A stretch of DNA of 20,813 bases from Bog-756 sp050014755 (GCA_050014755.1 JBEKCS010000070.1:1-20813), one strand, 5' to 3'; shown: positions 6,779-14,173, counted from the stretch's first letter. Made by a program: numbers and translations. The notes: generated from the letters alone by a model not told the origin.

Positions 6779-7717
6779 ATGCTCATCATCCAGCGACCCA
6801 CCGTCGAAGCAATCGGCGAAGAAGAGGACAACCGTCAGAAGTTCGCGGTCGGACCGCTCGACCCCGGCTTCGGCCACACGCTCGGGAACTCGCTGCGGCG
6901 GACCCTGCTGTCGTCGATCCCCGGGGCCTCGATCACCCAGGTCCGGTTCGACGAGGCCCTCCACGAGTTCACGACCCTGCCGGGTGTGAAGGAGGACGTC
7001 ACCGACATCATCCTCAACCTGAAGGACCTCCTGTTCCGGGTCCACAGCGACGAGCCGGTGACCATCCGCCTCGACAAGCGCGGTCCGGGTGCGGTCACGG
7101 CCGGCGACCTGCAGCTCACCTCGGATGTCGAGGTCCTGAGCCCCGGCCAGCACATCGCCTCCCTCAACGCCAAGGGCCACATCGCCGTGGACCTGACCGT
7201 CGAGCGGGGCCGCGGCTACCTGTCGGCCGACAAGAACAAGGGAACCGGCGCCATCGGGGTCATCCCGGTCGACGCCATCTTCTCGCCCGTCCGCCGGGTG
7301 GCCTTCACCGTCGAGCCGGTCCGGGTCGAGCAGTCCACCGACTTCGACCGACTGGTCCTCGAGATCGAGACCGACGGCTCCCTCACCCCCCGTGAGGCCT
7401 TGGCGTCGGCCGGCGACACCCTCCGTACCCTGGTCAGCCTGGTGGCGGACCTCGAGGACGAGCCCATGGGCCTCGAGCTCGGCGAGATCGGCACCGTCGG
7501 GAGCGGGTCGCCCGACCTCGACCTGCGCATCGAGGACCTCGACCTCACCGAGCGCCCCCGCAACTGCCTCAAGCGGGCCCAGATCAACACCATCGGCGAA
7601 CTGGTCGACAGGACCCTCGACGATCTCCTCAACATCACCAACTTCGGGCAGAAGTCGCTCGACGAGGTGCTCCAGAAGCTCGACGAGCGGGGCCTGTCCC
7701 TGCGTGTCAAGGACTGA
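6779..7717 (+). CDS. rpoA: DNA-directed RNA polymerase subunit alpha
   Basis: A 312-residue RNA polymerase alpha subunit. Its N-terminal domain (about 1-235) dimerises and assembles beta and beta-prime; GHTLGNSLRRTLLSSIPGASIT (about 32-53) is the dimerisation hallmark. A short acidic linker leads to the C-terminal DNA- and activator-binding domain (about 250-312). That domain has LTERPRNCLKRAQI, where the R preceding N-C-L-K corresponds to E. coli R265, and NFGQKSLDEVLQKL, corresponding to the G296-K298-S299 loop. Both are the residues that touch promoter UP elements. ATG 6779 gives the canonical MLIIQRP start, with GAGGAG about ten bases upstream. Confidence 0.98.
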   Translation: MLIIQRPTVEAIGEEEDNRQKFAVGPLDPGFGHTLGNSLRRTLLSSIPGASITQVRFDEALHEFTTLPGVKEDVTDIILNLKDLLFRVHSDEPVTIRLDKRGPGAVTAGDLQLTSDVEVLSPGQHIASLNAKGHIAVDLTVERGRGYLSADKNKGTGAIGVIPVDAIFSPVRRVAFTVEPVRVEQSTDFDRLVLEIETDGSLTPREALASAGDTLRTLVSLVADLEDEPMGLELGEIGTVGSGSPDLDLRIEDLDLTERPRNCLKRAQINTIGELVDRTLDDLLNITNFGQKSLDEVLQKLDERGLSLRVKD

Positions 7718-7726
7718 GGTCCCGCC

Positions 7727-8080
7727 ATGCTCGGCACTCCGAAGAAGGGCCGTCGCTTCGGCGGCAGCTCCGCCCACCAGAAGGCGATGATGGGGAACCT
7801 GGTGGCCTCCCTGATCGCCGCCGAATACGTCGTCACCACCGAGGCCAAGGCCAAGGCCCTCCGTCCGGTGGCGGAGAAGGTCATCACGGCCGCGGCCAAG
7901 GGCGGGGTCGCCCGCCAGCGGAACGTGGTCGCGTTCATCCGTGACAAGGACATGTCGCAGAAGCTCTTCGCCGAGATCGGCCCTCGCTACGCGGACCGTC
8001 CGGGTGGCTACACCCGCATCCTCAAGCTGGGCAACCGCCAGGGCGACAACGCGCCCATGGCCCGCATCGAACTGGTGTGA
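7727..8080 (+). CDS. rplQ: 50S ribosomal protein L17
   Basis: A 117-residue L17, located near the peptide exit tunnel. The N-terminus MLGTPKKGRRFGGSSAHQKAMMGNLVASLIAAE is the actinobacterial variant of the MRHRKxGRKLxRxSxHRKAM start. TTEAKAKALRPVAEKVIT and the C-terminal GGYTRILKLGNRQGDNAPMARIELV complete the fold. ATG 7727 lies ten bases after the rpoA stop, with GAGGT between. The last codons overlap truA by four bases (GTGA). rpoA-rplQ-truA is the usual end of the alpha operon in actinobacteria. Confidence 0.97.
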   Translation: MLGTPKKGRRFGGSSAHQKAMMGNLVASLIAAEYVVTTEAKAKALRPVAEKVITAAAKGGVARQRNVVAFIRDKDMSQKLFAEIGPRYADRPGGYTRILKLGNRQGDNAPMARIELV

Positions 8081-8961
8081 GCACGCCCCCCGATCCCGGG
8101 GGGCCTGAGCAGGGCACCGTCCGGTGGCGGCTCCGGGTCGCCTACGACGGGTCGGGATTCCACGGCTTCGCCGCCCAGGAGGGTCAGACCACCGTGGCCG
8201 GGACCCTCGCTGCCGCCCTGTCCCGCGCAGCCCGTACACCGGTGACCCTCATCTGTGCCGGTCGCACCGATGCCGGCGTGCACGCACTCGACCAAGTGGT
8301 CCACTTCGACCTGCCCGTCGAGCGGTCGGACGCCCTCGAGGCGGACGCCCTGGTCAAGTCGTGCAACAGTCAGGTGGGCCCGGCCATCGTGGTGCGGTCG
8401 GCCGAGATCGCCCCCGAGGGATTCGACGCCCGCCACTCGGCCATCGCCCGCCGCTACCGTTACCTGGTGGTCAACGCCCCGGTGGCCGACCCGCTGCTGG
8501 CCGGACTGGCATGGCACGTGGCCGACCCGCTCGACCTGCGGTCCATGGCCGCGGCGGCGGACGCGCTGCTCGGCGAGCACGACTTCCGTGCCTTCTGCCG
8601 ACGGGTCCCCGGTACCACGGCCGAGGATCCGATCCCGCGACGGGTGCTCGACGCCCGATGGACCAGGCTGGACGGGCGCCCTTCGGGGGCACGGTCGGCC
8701 GGGACCTCGGGCATCGACGGTTCCGACGCATCGACCGGGCCGTCGCTGGCACCGGTTGTGGGCGACCTCCTGGCCTTCGAGATCGAGGCGAACGCCTTCT
8801 GCCACCAGATGGTCCGCTCGCTGGTCGGGACCCTGGTCGAGGTGGGCCGGGGCAGGAAACGCCCCTCCGACATCCTGTACATCCTCCGCTCGGCCGATCG
8901 GAGCCAGGCCGGGCAGCCGGCACCCCCCCAGGGCCTCACCCTGATGGCGGTGCGCTACTGA
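8077..8961 (+). CDS. truA: tRNA pseudouridine(38-40) synthase TruA
   Basis: A 294-residue enzyme that isomerises uridines 38-40 in tRNA anticodon arms. The N-terminus RWRLRVAYDGSGFHGFAAQEG is the family signature. The catalytic aspartate is D65 in CAGRTDAGVHALDQVVHFD. The C-terminal half keeps EIEANAFCHQMVRSLVGTLVEVGRG. Between about residues 203 and 228 is a low-complexity insert rich in G, S and A, probably a surface loop absent from most relatives. GTG 8077 overlaps the rplQ stop (GTGA), so coupling is likely. It is the last gene before the repeat-bearing gap and probably ends the operon. Confidence 0.95.
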   Translation: MSTPPDPGGPEQGTVRWRLRVAYDGSGFHGFAAQEGQTTVAGTLAAALSRAARTPVTLICAGRTDAGVHALDQVVHFDLPVERSDALEADALVKSCNSQVGPAIVVRSAEIAPEGFDARHSAIARRYRYLVVNAPVADPLLAGLAWHVADPLDLRSMAAAADALLGEHDFRAFCRRVPGTTAEDPIPRRVLDARWTRLDGRPSGARSAGTSGIDGSDASTGPSLAPVVGDLLAFEIEANAFCHQMVRSLVGTLVEVGRGRKRPSDILYILRSADRSQAGQPAPPQGLTLMAVRY

Positions 8962-8977
8962 GCCATTGGCCGGCACC

Positions 8978-9100
8978 AGCGGGCCCTCCGTAAGCGCGAG
9001 TGGGCTCTCCGTACATGAATAGCGGGCCTCGGTACATGGAAGCGGGCCTCGGTAATTGAGAACGGGCCTCGGTACATGGAAGCGGGCCTCGGTAAAGAGT
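8978..9100. repeat. Six head-to-tail ~20-bp repeats
   Basis: The consensus unit is AGCGGGCCTCGGTACATGGA. Units begin at 8978, 8999, 9021, 9041, 9061 and 9081. The last four are exactly 20 bp apart. The first two are 21-22 bp and diverged (CCTCCGTA in place of CCTCGGTA). The first 13-14 bases are nearly constant, while the last six or seven vary between units (ACATGGA, ATTGAG, AAGAGT). There are no unique spacers. The exact 20-bp period places each unit on the same face of the helix. Confidence 0.85.
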
Positions 9101-9101
9101 C

Positions 9102-9138
9102 TTTCCGAATGTACACACATTGTGCGTACATTCGGGAA
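9102..9138. repeat. Long interrupted palindrome / hairpin, AT-rich
   Basis: CCGAATGTAC (9105-9114) and GTACATTCGG (9126-9135) are a perfect 10-bp inverted repeat. Inside lie an A-C mismatch, then CAC/GTG (9116-9118 with 9122-9124) around the loop ATT. Outside, two T-A pairs and one T-G pair extend the stem to 9102 and 9138. On the minus strand the inner mismatch becomes a G-U pair. No T-run follows on either side, so a classical intrinsic terminator is not supported. A protein-binding operator or a U-less terminator remain possible. Confidence 0.8.
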
Positions 9139-9145
9139 TCCAATA

Positions 9146-9171
9146 TGAACCTCCGGGAGTGAACCTCCGGG
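9146..9171 (+). repeat. 12-bp direct repeat TGAACCTCCGGG
   Basis: Two identical copies lie at 9146-9157 and 9160-9171, a 14-base period, directly after the long hairpin. The sequence is unrelated to the 20-bp units. Its function is unknown. Confidence 0.7.
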
Positions 9172-9248
9172 GGCTGATCGGCAACCGTGGGCGTCCACCG
9201 GAATCCCCGGGCACCCTTCACGGGACCGGTGGCCACGTGAGCCGTGGC

Positions 9249-9278
9249 TTGCCCGCCCACCCCCATCCGGCCTAGTGT
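9249..9278 (+). promoter_or_regulatory. Probable rplM-rpsI promoter
   Basis: TTGCCC (9249-9254) and TAGTGT (9273-9278) lie 18 bases apart. The -35 matches TTGACA at four of six positions. The -10 fits the actinobacterial TANNNT pattern. Transcription would begin near 9285 and give a leader of about 130 nt. It is downstream of the repeat array and hairpin, so those elements would lie roughly 150-300 bases upstream of the start. Confidence 0.5.
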
Positions 9279-9414
9279 GGGAGGTCGCCGGGTCGGGCCC
9301 CGGTCGGATCTGAGCGCCGTCGCCGGGCTGCTCCGTCCCGGTCGATCGCCCAGCTCCCGAGGCCCCGCACCCGCAGGTGCCCGGATGCCCAGCACCATCG
9401 AACAAGGAACTCCG

Positions 9415-9882
9415 TTGCGTACGTACACACCCAAGCCCGCCGACATCACCCGCGCCTGGCACATCGTCGACGCCGACGGTCTCGTGCTGGGTCGCCTGGC
9501 CACCGAGGTGGCCGCCGTGCTGCGCGGAAAGCACAAGCCCACCTTCGCCCCCCATGTCGACACCGGCGACCACGTGATCGTGATCAACGCCGACAAGGCC
9601 GTCCTCACCTCGGGCAAGGCCGACCTCAAGATGTCGTACCGCCACTCGGGCTACCCGGGCGGCCTGACGGCCACCAGCTACGCCGATCTGATGATCGACC
9701 GCGCCGACGACGTGGTCCGTGATGCCATCCGAGGCATGCTCCCGAAGAACCGCCTGGGGCGCCAGATGGCCACCAAGCTCAAGGTCTACCGCGGCGAGGA
9801 GCATCCCCACGCCGCCCAGGCCCCCATTCCCATGGAGATCCCCGGGGCGCGCCGCACGGCGTCCGCCCGCAGCGGTGCCTGA
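9415..9882 (+). CDS. rplM: 50S ribosomal protein L13
   Basis: A 155-residue L13, an early-assembly large-subunit protein. From the TTG at 9415 it reads MRTYTPKPADITRAWHIVDA, exactly the actinobacterial family N-terminus. LGRLATEVAAVLRGKHKPTFAPHVDTGD and YRHSGYPGGL follow, then GMLPKNRLGRQMATKLKVYRGEEHPHAAQ near residues 110-138. AAGGA sits six bases before the TTG, which decides the start. The frame stays open upstream to 9244, and ATG 9385 is available, but those residues match nothing in L13 and have no ribosome binding site. The C-terminus is about ten residues longer than usual and low in complexity. Confidence 0.96.
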   Translation: MRTYTPKPADITRAWHIVDADGLVLGRLATEVAAVLRGKHKPTFAPHVDTGDHVIVINADKAVLTSGKADLKMSYRHSGYPGGLTATSYADLMIDRADDVVRDAIRGMLPKNRLGRQMATKLKVYRGEEHPHAAQAPIPMEIPGARRTASARSGA

Positions 9883-9938
9883 GTCGCACCGGACCGATCC
9901 ATCGAACCGCCGTCAAGCACCGAGCGAAGGAACCACCA

Positions 9939-10331
9939 GTGACCGCCCCCATCTGCCAGACCACCGGACGCCGCAAGCAGGCTGTCGCACGGGTCCGCTT
10001 CCGTCCCGGACAGGGAGCCATCACCTGCAACGGCCACACGTTCGAGGAGTACTTCACCTCGGCCACCCACCGGATGATCGTGACCGAGCCCCTGCGCCTC
10101 ACCGAGACGACCGAGTCGTGGGACATCGACGTGACGATCGACGGGGGCGGTGTCTCCGGTCAGGCCGGTGCCTTCCGCCTCGGGATCGCCCGGGCCCTGT
10201 GCGAGCTCGACCCCGAGCTGCGCGGCGCCCTCAAGAAGGCCGGCTTCCTCACCCGCGACTCGCGTGAGAAGGAGTCCAAGAAGTACGGCCTCAAGAAGGC
10301 CCGCAAGGCACCTCAGTACTCGAAGCGGTAG
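9939..10331 (+). CDS. rpsI: 30S ribosomal protein S9
   Basis: A 130-residue S9, whose C-terminal tail reaches the P-site tRNA. The family blocks are TTGRRKQAVARVRFRPGQGAI, GQAGAFRLGIARALCELDPELR and the basic end LTRDSREKESKKYGLKKARKAPQYSKR, with the invariant terminal SKR. The start is GTG 9939, with AAGGA seven bases upstream. It lies 56 bases after rplM, the partner it is nearly always paired with, and five bases before glmM. Confidence 0.97.
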   Translation: MTAPICQTTGRRKQAVARVRFRPGQGAITCNGHTFEEYFTSATHRMIVTEPLRLTETTESWDIDVTIDGGGVSGQAGAFRLGIARALCELDPELRGALKKAGFLTRDSREKESKKYGLKKARKAPQYSKR

Positions 10332-10336
10332 GGCCG

Positions 10337-11737
10337 GTGCCCCGAACCTGGTTCGGCACCGACGGGGTCCGGGGCAGCGCCAACACCGAGCTCACCCCCG
10401 AACTGGTCCTGGCGCTGGGGCGTGCGGTGGCCCGTACCATCACCGCCACCACGTTCCTCGTCGGTCGCGACACCCGGAAGTCCGGACCGATGCTGCAGGC
10501 AGCACTCGGGGCCGGACTGGCCAGCGAGGGGGCCGACGTGGTCGACGTGGGCGTGCTGCCCACCCCGGCGCTCGCCTGGCTGTCCGTCAAGCGCGACCTG
10601 CCCGCCGTGGTCATCTCCGCGTCCCACAACCCGTTCCACGACAACGGCATCAAGTTGTTCGGCGCCGGTGGGACCAAGCTGACCGAGGAACTGGAGCGGG
10701 CCGTCGAGGACGAGCTCCACCGGGTACTGGATCCGACGGTGAAGGGACCCCGGCCACTCGAGGGCCACGGCGTGGGCACCATCCGCTCCGAGCCCGACCT
10801 GGGAGACGCCTACGTCGGCTATCTGGTGGGCAGCCTCGACGGGCGATCCCTCGAGGGCCTGCGCATCGTGGTCGACAGTGCCAACGGGAGTGCCTCGGCA
10901 CTGGCCGCCTCCGTCTTCGAATCGGCCGGTGCCGAGGTGATCGCCATCGGGTGCGAGCCCGACGGCACCAACATCAACGCCGGCTGCGGCTCGACAGCCA
11001 CCGAACTGCTGTCGAACGCGGTGGTCGAGCACGGGGCCGATCTTGGCCTGGCCCTGGACGGTGACGCCGACCGGCTGCTGGCCGTGGACGGGACCGGCGC
11101 GCTGGTGGACGGGGATTCGCTGCTCGCCCTCTTCGCCCGCGACCTGGCCGAGCGGGGTCAGCTGGCCGGTAACACGGTCGTGGTCACCGTGATGACCAAT
11201 CTCGGGTTCCGCCGGGCGATGGAGGAGCGGGGCATCCTGGTCAAGGAGACCGACGTCGGCGACCGCCACGTGCTGGCCGCCCTCGACAAGGAGGGCTTCT
11301 CCCTGGGCGGTGAGCAGTCCGGGCACATCATCTTCCGGCGGCTGGCCACCACCGGTGACGGCCTGTTGACCGGCCTGATGCTCGCCGACCTCATGGCCCG
11401 CAGCGGTACACCGCTGGTCACCCTGCTGGACGGGCTGATCGAGCCGGTTCCCCAGAAGCTGATCAACGTGAAAGGGGTCGACACCTCCCTCTTCGGGCAG
11501 GTGGAAGCCATCGACATGGCGATCGCCCAAGAGCGCGAGGCCATGGGCGACACCGGGCGGGTGCTGGTGCGCCCGAGTGGAACCGAACCGGTGGTGCGGG
11601 TGATGGTCGAGTGCACCGAGCCGGGCGTGGCGGAGGCCGTCGCCGAACGGCTCCACGCACTGATCGAGCACGAGCTGCGTGCCGCCGCCGACGCCGGGGG
11701 CCCGGTCGACGCCTTGGAGCCCGACGCAGGGATCTGA
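10337..11737 (+). CDS. glmM: Phosphoglucosamine mutase
   Basis: A 466-residue enzyme that converts glucosamine-6-phosphate to glucosamine-1-phosphate on the way to UDP-GlcNAc for peptidoglycan. The order of motifs is that of alpha-D-phosphohexomutases. They are FGTDGVRG (6-13), the phosphoserine loop ISASHNPFHDNGIKLFG with S96, the metal loop DGDADR (241-246), the sugar-binding GEQSGH (325-330), and the phosphate-binding RPSGTEP (412-418). The start is GTG 10337, five bases after rpsI. Co-transcription with rplM-rpsI ties wall-precursor synthesis to growth genes, as in other actinobacteria. The product of glmS downstream is its substrate. Confidence 0.97.
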   Translation: MPRTWFGTDGVRGSANTELTPELVLALGRAVARTITATTFLVGRDTRKSGPMLQAALGAGLASEGADVVDVGVLPTPALAWLSVKRDLPAVVISASHNPFHDNGIKLFGAGGTKLTEELERAVEDELHRVLDPTVKGPRPLEGHGVGTIRSEPDLGDAYVGYLVGSLDGRSLEGLRIVVDSANGSASALAASVFESAGAEVIAIGCEPDGTNINAGCGSTATELLSNAVVEHGADLGLALDGDADRLLAVDGTGALVDGDSLLALFARDLAERGQLAGNTVVVTVMTNLGFRRAMEERGILVKETDVGDRHVLAALDKEGFSLGGEQSGHIIFRRLATTGDGLLTGLMLADLMARSGTPLVTLLDGLIEPVPQKLINVKGVDTSLFGQVEAIDMAIAQEREAMGDTGRVLVRPSGTEPVVRVMVECTEPGVAEAVAERLHALIEHELRAAADAGGPVDALEPDAGI

Positions 11738-11795
11738 CGCCGGGACGTCGTCGTACGACCCGTCCAGTGCCTATCGGAAGGCGACCGTGGGCGGG

Positions 11796-11801
11796 TAGCG
11801 T
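11796..11801 (+). promoter_or_regulatory. Probable -10 box (TAGCGT) for a leaderless glmS transcript
   Basis: TAGCGT is followed by eight bases and then the glmS ATG. The start is fixed by the required Cys2, and no Shine-Dalgarno sequence lies upstream, so transcription starting at or near the A of ATG is the simplest reading. A 10-bp perfect palindrome GTCGTACGAC (11750-11759) lies about 50-60 bases upstream of that point and might be an operator. No clear -35 box is present. Confidence 0.45.
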
Positions 11802-11809
11802 GGACATCC

Positions 11810-13687
11810 ATGTGCGGCATCATCGGCATCACCAGGGGGCCGGGGGTGGACGGGGGTGGCCAGTCCGTACTCGACGTCCTGATCGAGGGACTGGCCCGCC
11901 TCGAGTACCGGGGGTACGACTCGGCCGGTCTGGCCCTGGTCGGCCCGTCCGCCGACGACGGGATGTGGCGGGCCCGGGCGGCCAACGGCACCCGCTCACT
12001 CGACGACCTGGCCAAACGGACCGAGGAGGCGCCCACCCACCCGTCGGCCGGCATCGGTCACACGCGGTGGGCCACCCACGGGCGCCCGAGCGAGGACAAC
12101 GCCCATCCCCACGCCGACTGCTCCGGACGTCTGGCCCTCGTGCACAACGGCATCATCGAGAACCACCTCGAGCTGTCCGACGAGCTCATCGCCGCCGGCC
12201 ATCGCCTCGAGTCCGAGACCGACACCGAGGTCCTGGCCCACCTGATCGAGGCCCGGCTGGCCGCCTACCCGGCCGAGGGCCTGGTCGGCGCTGTGCGGGC
12301 GGCCCTCTCCCGGGTGCGGGGGGCATTCGCCCTGGCCGTCGTACACGCTGACGAGCCGGAGGTCATCGTCGCCGCCCGCCGGGTGTCCCCCCTGGTCATG
12401 GGGGTGAGCGACGGCTCCTCCTTCCTGGCGTCGGACATCCCGGCCATCCTCGGCCTGACCCGTGACTTCTTCATCCTCGACGACGACCGGGTGGCCGAGC
12501 TCCGCCCCGGGTCGATCTCGGTGACGACGGTGGAGGGGGAGCCCGTCGAACCGGAGCCGCTGCACGTCGACTGGGACCTCGAAGCGGCCCAGAAGGACGG
12601 CTTCGACGACTTCATGTCCAAGGAGATGAACGAGCAGCCCAAGGCGGTGGCCGACACCCTGCTCGACCGCGTGCTGCCCGACGGGACCCTGGTGCTCGAC
12701 GAGGTGCACCTCTCCAACGAGGAGTTCCGCAACATCGACAAGGTGTTCATGGTGGCCTGCGGCAGCAGCTACCACGCCGGGCTCATGGCCAAGTACGCCA
12801 TCGAGCACTGGGCCCGTGTGCCCGTCGAGATCGACATCGCCAGCGAGTTCCGGTACCGGAACCCGGTGATCGACGGGCGCACCCTGGTCATCGGGGTCAG
12901 CCAGTCGGGCGAGACGACGGACACCCGTCTGGCCATCGACGAGGCCCGCCAGCTGGGGGCCAAGGTGCTGGTGATCACCAACGTGGTGGACTCCTCGATG
13001 GCCCGTGCCAGCGACGCCGTGCTCTACACCCGGGCCGGGCCCGAGATCGGCGTGGCCGCCACCAAGACCCATCTGGCCCAGATCACCGCCCTCGAGATCC
13101 TCGCTCTCTACCTGGCCCAGGCCCGGGGCACGCTCTCCCCGGCCGACGCCCGGGGCCTGTTGGCGGCCATGGGTTCGCTTCCCGACAAGGTGGCCACCGC
13201 GGTCGGACGGTCGGCCGAGGTCCGGGAGGTGGCCGAGCGGTACCGGGACTCGCCGTCGTTCATCTTCCTGGGGCGCCACGTGGGGTATCCGGTGGCCCTC
13301 GAGGGTGCCCTGAAGCTGAAGGAGATCTCCTATCTGAGGGCCGAGGGGTTCCCGGCGGGCGAACTCAAGCACGGACCGATCGCCCTGGTCGAGCCGGGCA
13401 CCGTGGTGGTGGGCGTGGCTACCCGCACCCCGGTGTGGGAGAAGCTGATGGCCAACATCACCGAGGTGAAGAGCCGCGGCGCATCGGTGGTCCTGGTGGC
13501 CAACGACGACGACCACGAGACGGCCGGCTACGCGGATGCCGTCCTGTGGGTCCCGGCCACCGAGCACCTCTTCGCCCCGATCATCGACGTCGTGCCGCTG
13601 CAGCTGTTCGCCTACTCGCTCGCCCGCCTCCACGGCCTCGACGTCGACCGTCCCCGCAACCTGGCCAAGACGGTCACCGTCGAGTGA
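11810..13687 (+). CDS. glmS: Glucosamine-fructose-6-phosphate aminotransferase (isomerizing)
   Basis: A 625-residue two-domain enzyme that makes glucosamine-6-phosphate from fructose-6-phosphate and glutamine. The N-terminal glutaminase domain starts MCGIIGI, with nucleophile C2 exposed after methionine removal. GHTRWATHG (83-91) and HNGIIEN (112-118) follow. Two SIS isomerase domains carry CGSSYHAG (317-324), SQSGETTDT (364-372), EGALKLKEISYLRAEGFPAGELKHGP (498-523) and the terminal LAKTVTVE. Glutaminase C2 makes the ATG start unambiguous. No glmS ribozyme-like leader fits in the 72-base gap after glmM. The end overlaps acpS by GTGA. Confidence 0.98.
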   Translation: MCGIIGITRGPGVDGGGQSVLDVLIEGLARLEYRGYDSAGLALVGPSADDGMWRARAANGTRSLDDLAKRTEEAPTHPSAGIGHTRWATHGRPSEDNAHPHADCSGRLALVHNGIIENHLELSDELIAAGHRLESETDTEVLAHLIEARLAAYPAEGLVGAVRAALSRVRGAFALAVVHADEPEVIVAARRVSPLVMGVSDGSSFLASDIPAILGLTRDFFILDDDRVAELRPGSISVTTVEGEPVEPEPLHVDWDLEAAQKDGFDDFMSKEMNEQPKAVADTLLDRVLPDGTLVLDEVHLSNEEFRNIDKVFMVACGSSYHAGLMAKYAIEHWARVPVEIDIASEFRYRNPVIDGRTLVIGVSQSGETTDTRLAIDEARQLGAKVLVITNVVDSSMARASDAVLYTRAGPEIGVAATKTHLAQITALEILALYLAQARGTLSPADARGLLAAMGSLPDKVATAVGRSAEVREVAERYRDSPSFIFLGRHVGYPVALEGALKLKEISYLRAEGFPAGELKHGPIALVEPGTVVVGVATRTPVWEKLMANITEVKSRGASVVLVANDDDHETAGYADAVLWVPATEHLFAPIIDVVPLQLFAYSLARLHGLDVDRPRNLAKTVTVE

Positions 13688-14160
13688 CGTCCCGCCCCGC
13701 CGCCCGGTCGGCCGGTGGGGCGGCGCAGGACCTGGCGGAGCGCACCGCCCGGTCAGGGGTGGTCGGCATCGGCATCGACGCCGTCGACCTCGACCGGTTC
13801 CGCGCCGTCCTGGCCCGCCGGCCCGGACTCGAGCGGCGGCTCTTCTCCGATGCCGAACTGGCCTACGCCCACGGGGCGACGGACCCACTGCCGCGGCTGG
13901 CCACCCGATTCGCCGCCAAGGAGGCGGTGATGAAGGCGCTCGGCGTCGGGCTGTGGTCGTTCGGCCTGCGCGACGTCGAGGTGCTGCGCTCCGGTTTCGA
14001 CGCGCCGACCCTCGCACTGCACGGGGCGGCGGCCGACCTGGCCGCGAGGGCGGGCGTCGTCCGGTGGCACCTCTCCCTCACCCACACCGACCGGGTGGCC
14101 CTGGCCGCCGTCGTGGCCGACGGCGGTGCCCCGCCGGCGGCGGACAGCGGGACACCGTAG
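13684..14160 (+). CDS. acpS: Holo-[acyl-carrier-protein] synthase
   Basis: This enzyme transfers 4'-phosphopantetheine from CoA to acyl carrier protein. Counting from GTG 13684 it has 158 residues. The core GIGIDAVDLDRFR (with D32) and RFAAKEAVMKALG (E80, K84) bear the magnesium and CoA-binding residues, and WHLSLTHTDRVALAAVV closes the domain. The family is usually 120-135 residues, so the first ~25 residues (A-, S- and R-rich) are an extension or are not translated. The alternative GTG 13759 would give 133 residues but has no good ribosome binding site. GTG 13684 overlaps the glmS stop by four bases and was preferred for coupling. Confidence 0.9.
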   Translation: MTSRPAARSAGGAAQDLAERTARSGVVGIGIDAVDLDRFRAVLARRPGLERRLFSDAELAYAHGATDPLPRLATRFAAKEAVMKALGVGLWSFGLRDVEVLRSGFDAPTLALHGAAADLAARAGVVRWHLSLTHTDRVALAAVVADGGAPPAADSGTP

Positions 14161-14173
14161 GTTCATAGACACG

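Larger units (their letters stand above)
8962..9414. other. 453-base intergenic region between truA and rplM
   Basis: No convincing gene is seen on either strand. From left to right it holds six ~20-bp tandem repeats (8978-9100), a long hairpin (9102-9138), a 12-bp direct repeat (9146-9157 and 9160-9171), a GC-rich stretch with nothing notable (9172-9248), a probable promoter (9249-9278), and a leader of about 130 nt with a small GCACC/GGTGC hairpin (9367-9380) before rplM. The portion 9000-9150 is visibly richer in A+T than the flanking genes. It marks the boundary between the alpha operon and the L13-S9 operon. Confidence 0.8.

Noticed and set aside
8978..9100. CRISPR array
   Set aside because: Units are directly abutting with no unique spacers of 25-40 bp, and no cas genes are nearby.
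9102..9138. Classical intrinsic terminator
   Set aside because: No T-run follows the stem on either strand and the stem is not GC-rich. A U-less terminator cannot be excluded.
9120..9149. Promoter TTGTGC-N18-TATGAA within the hairpin region
   Set aside because: Only three of six matches in the -35 and an 18-base spacer. The pair at 9249-9278 is closer to rplM and better.
8936..9214. 92-codon minus-strand ORF covering the tandem repeats
   Set aside because: It has no ribosome binding site, overlaps the end of truA, and the repeats (20, 21, 22 bp) are not multiples of three, so the repeated peptide changes frame from unit to unit. Coding selection is not supported.
9385..9414. ATG 9385 (or the longer frame from 9244) as the rplM start
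   Set aside because: There is no Shine-Dalgarno sequence and no family match for the extra residues. TTG 9415 has AAGGA at six bases and gives the exact L13 N-terminus.
8008..9810. 600-codon minus-strand frame through truA, the repeat gap and rplM
   Set aside because: It crosses two certain genes antisense. In the gap it translates the tandem repeats into near-repeats such as YRGPL and CTEAR, which is what any open frame through repeats gives.
11738..11809. glmS ribozyme upstream of glmS
   Set aside because: The gap is only 72 bases and the probable transcript is leaderless, so there is no room for the ribozyme core.
11996..14017. 673-codon minus-strand frame opposite glmS and acpS
   Set aside because: It is antisense to certain genes and shows biased composition without any motif.
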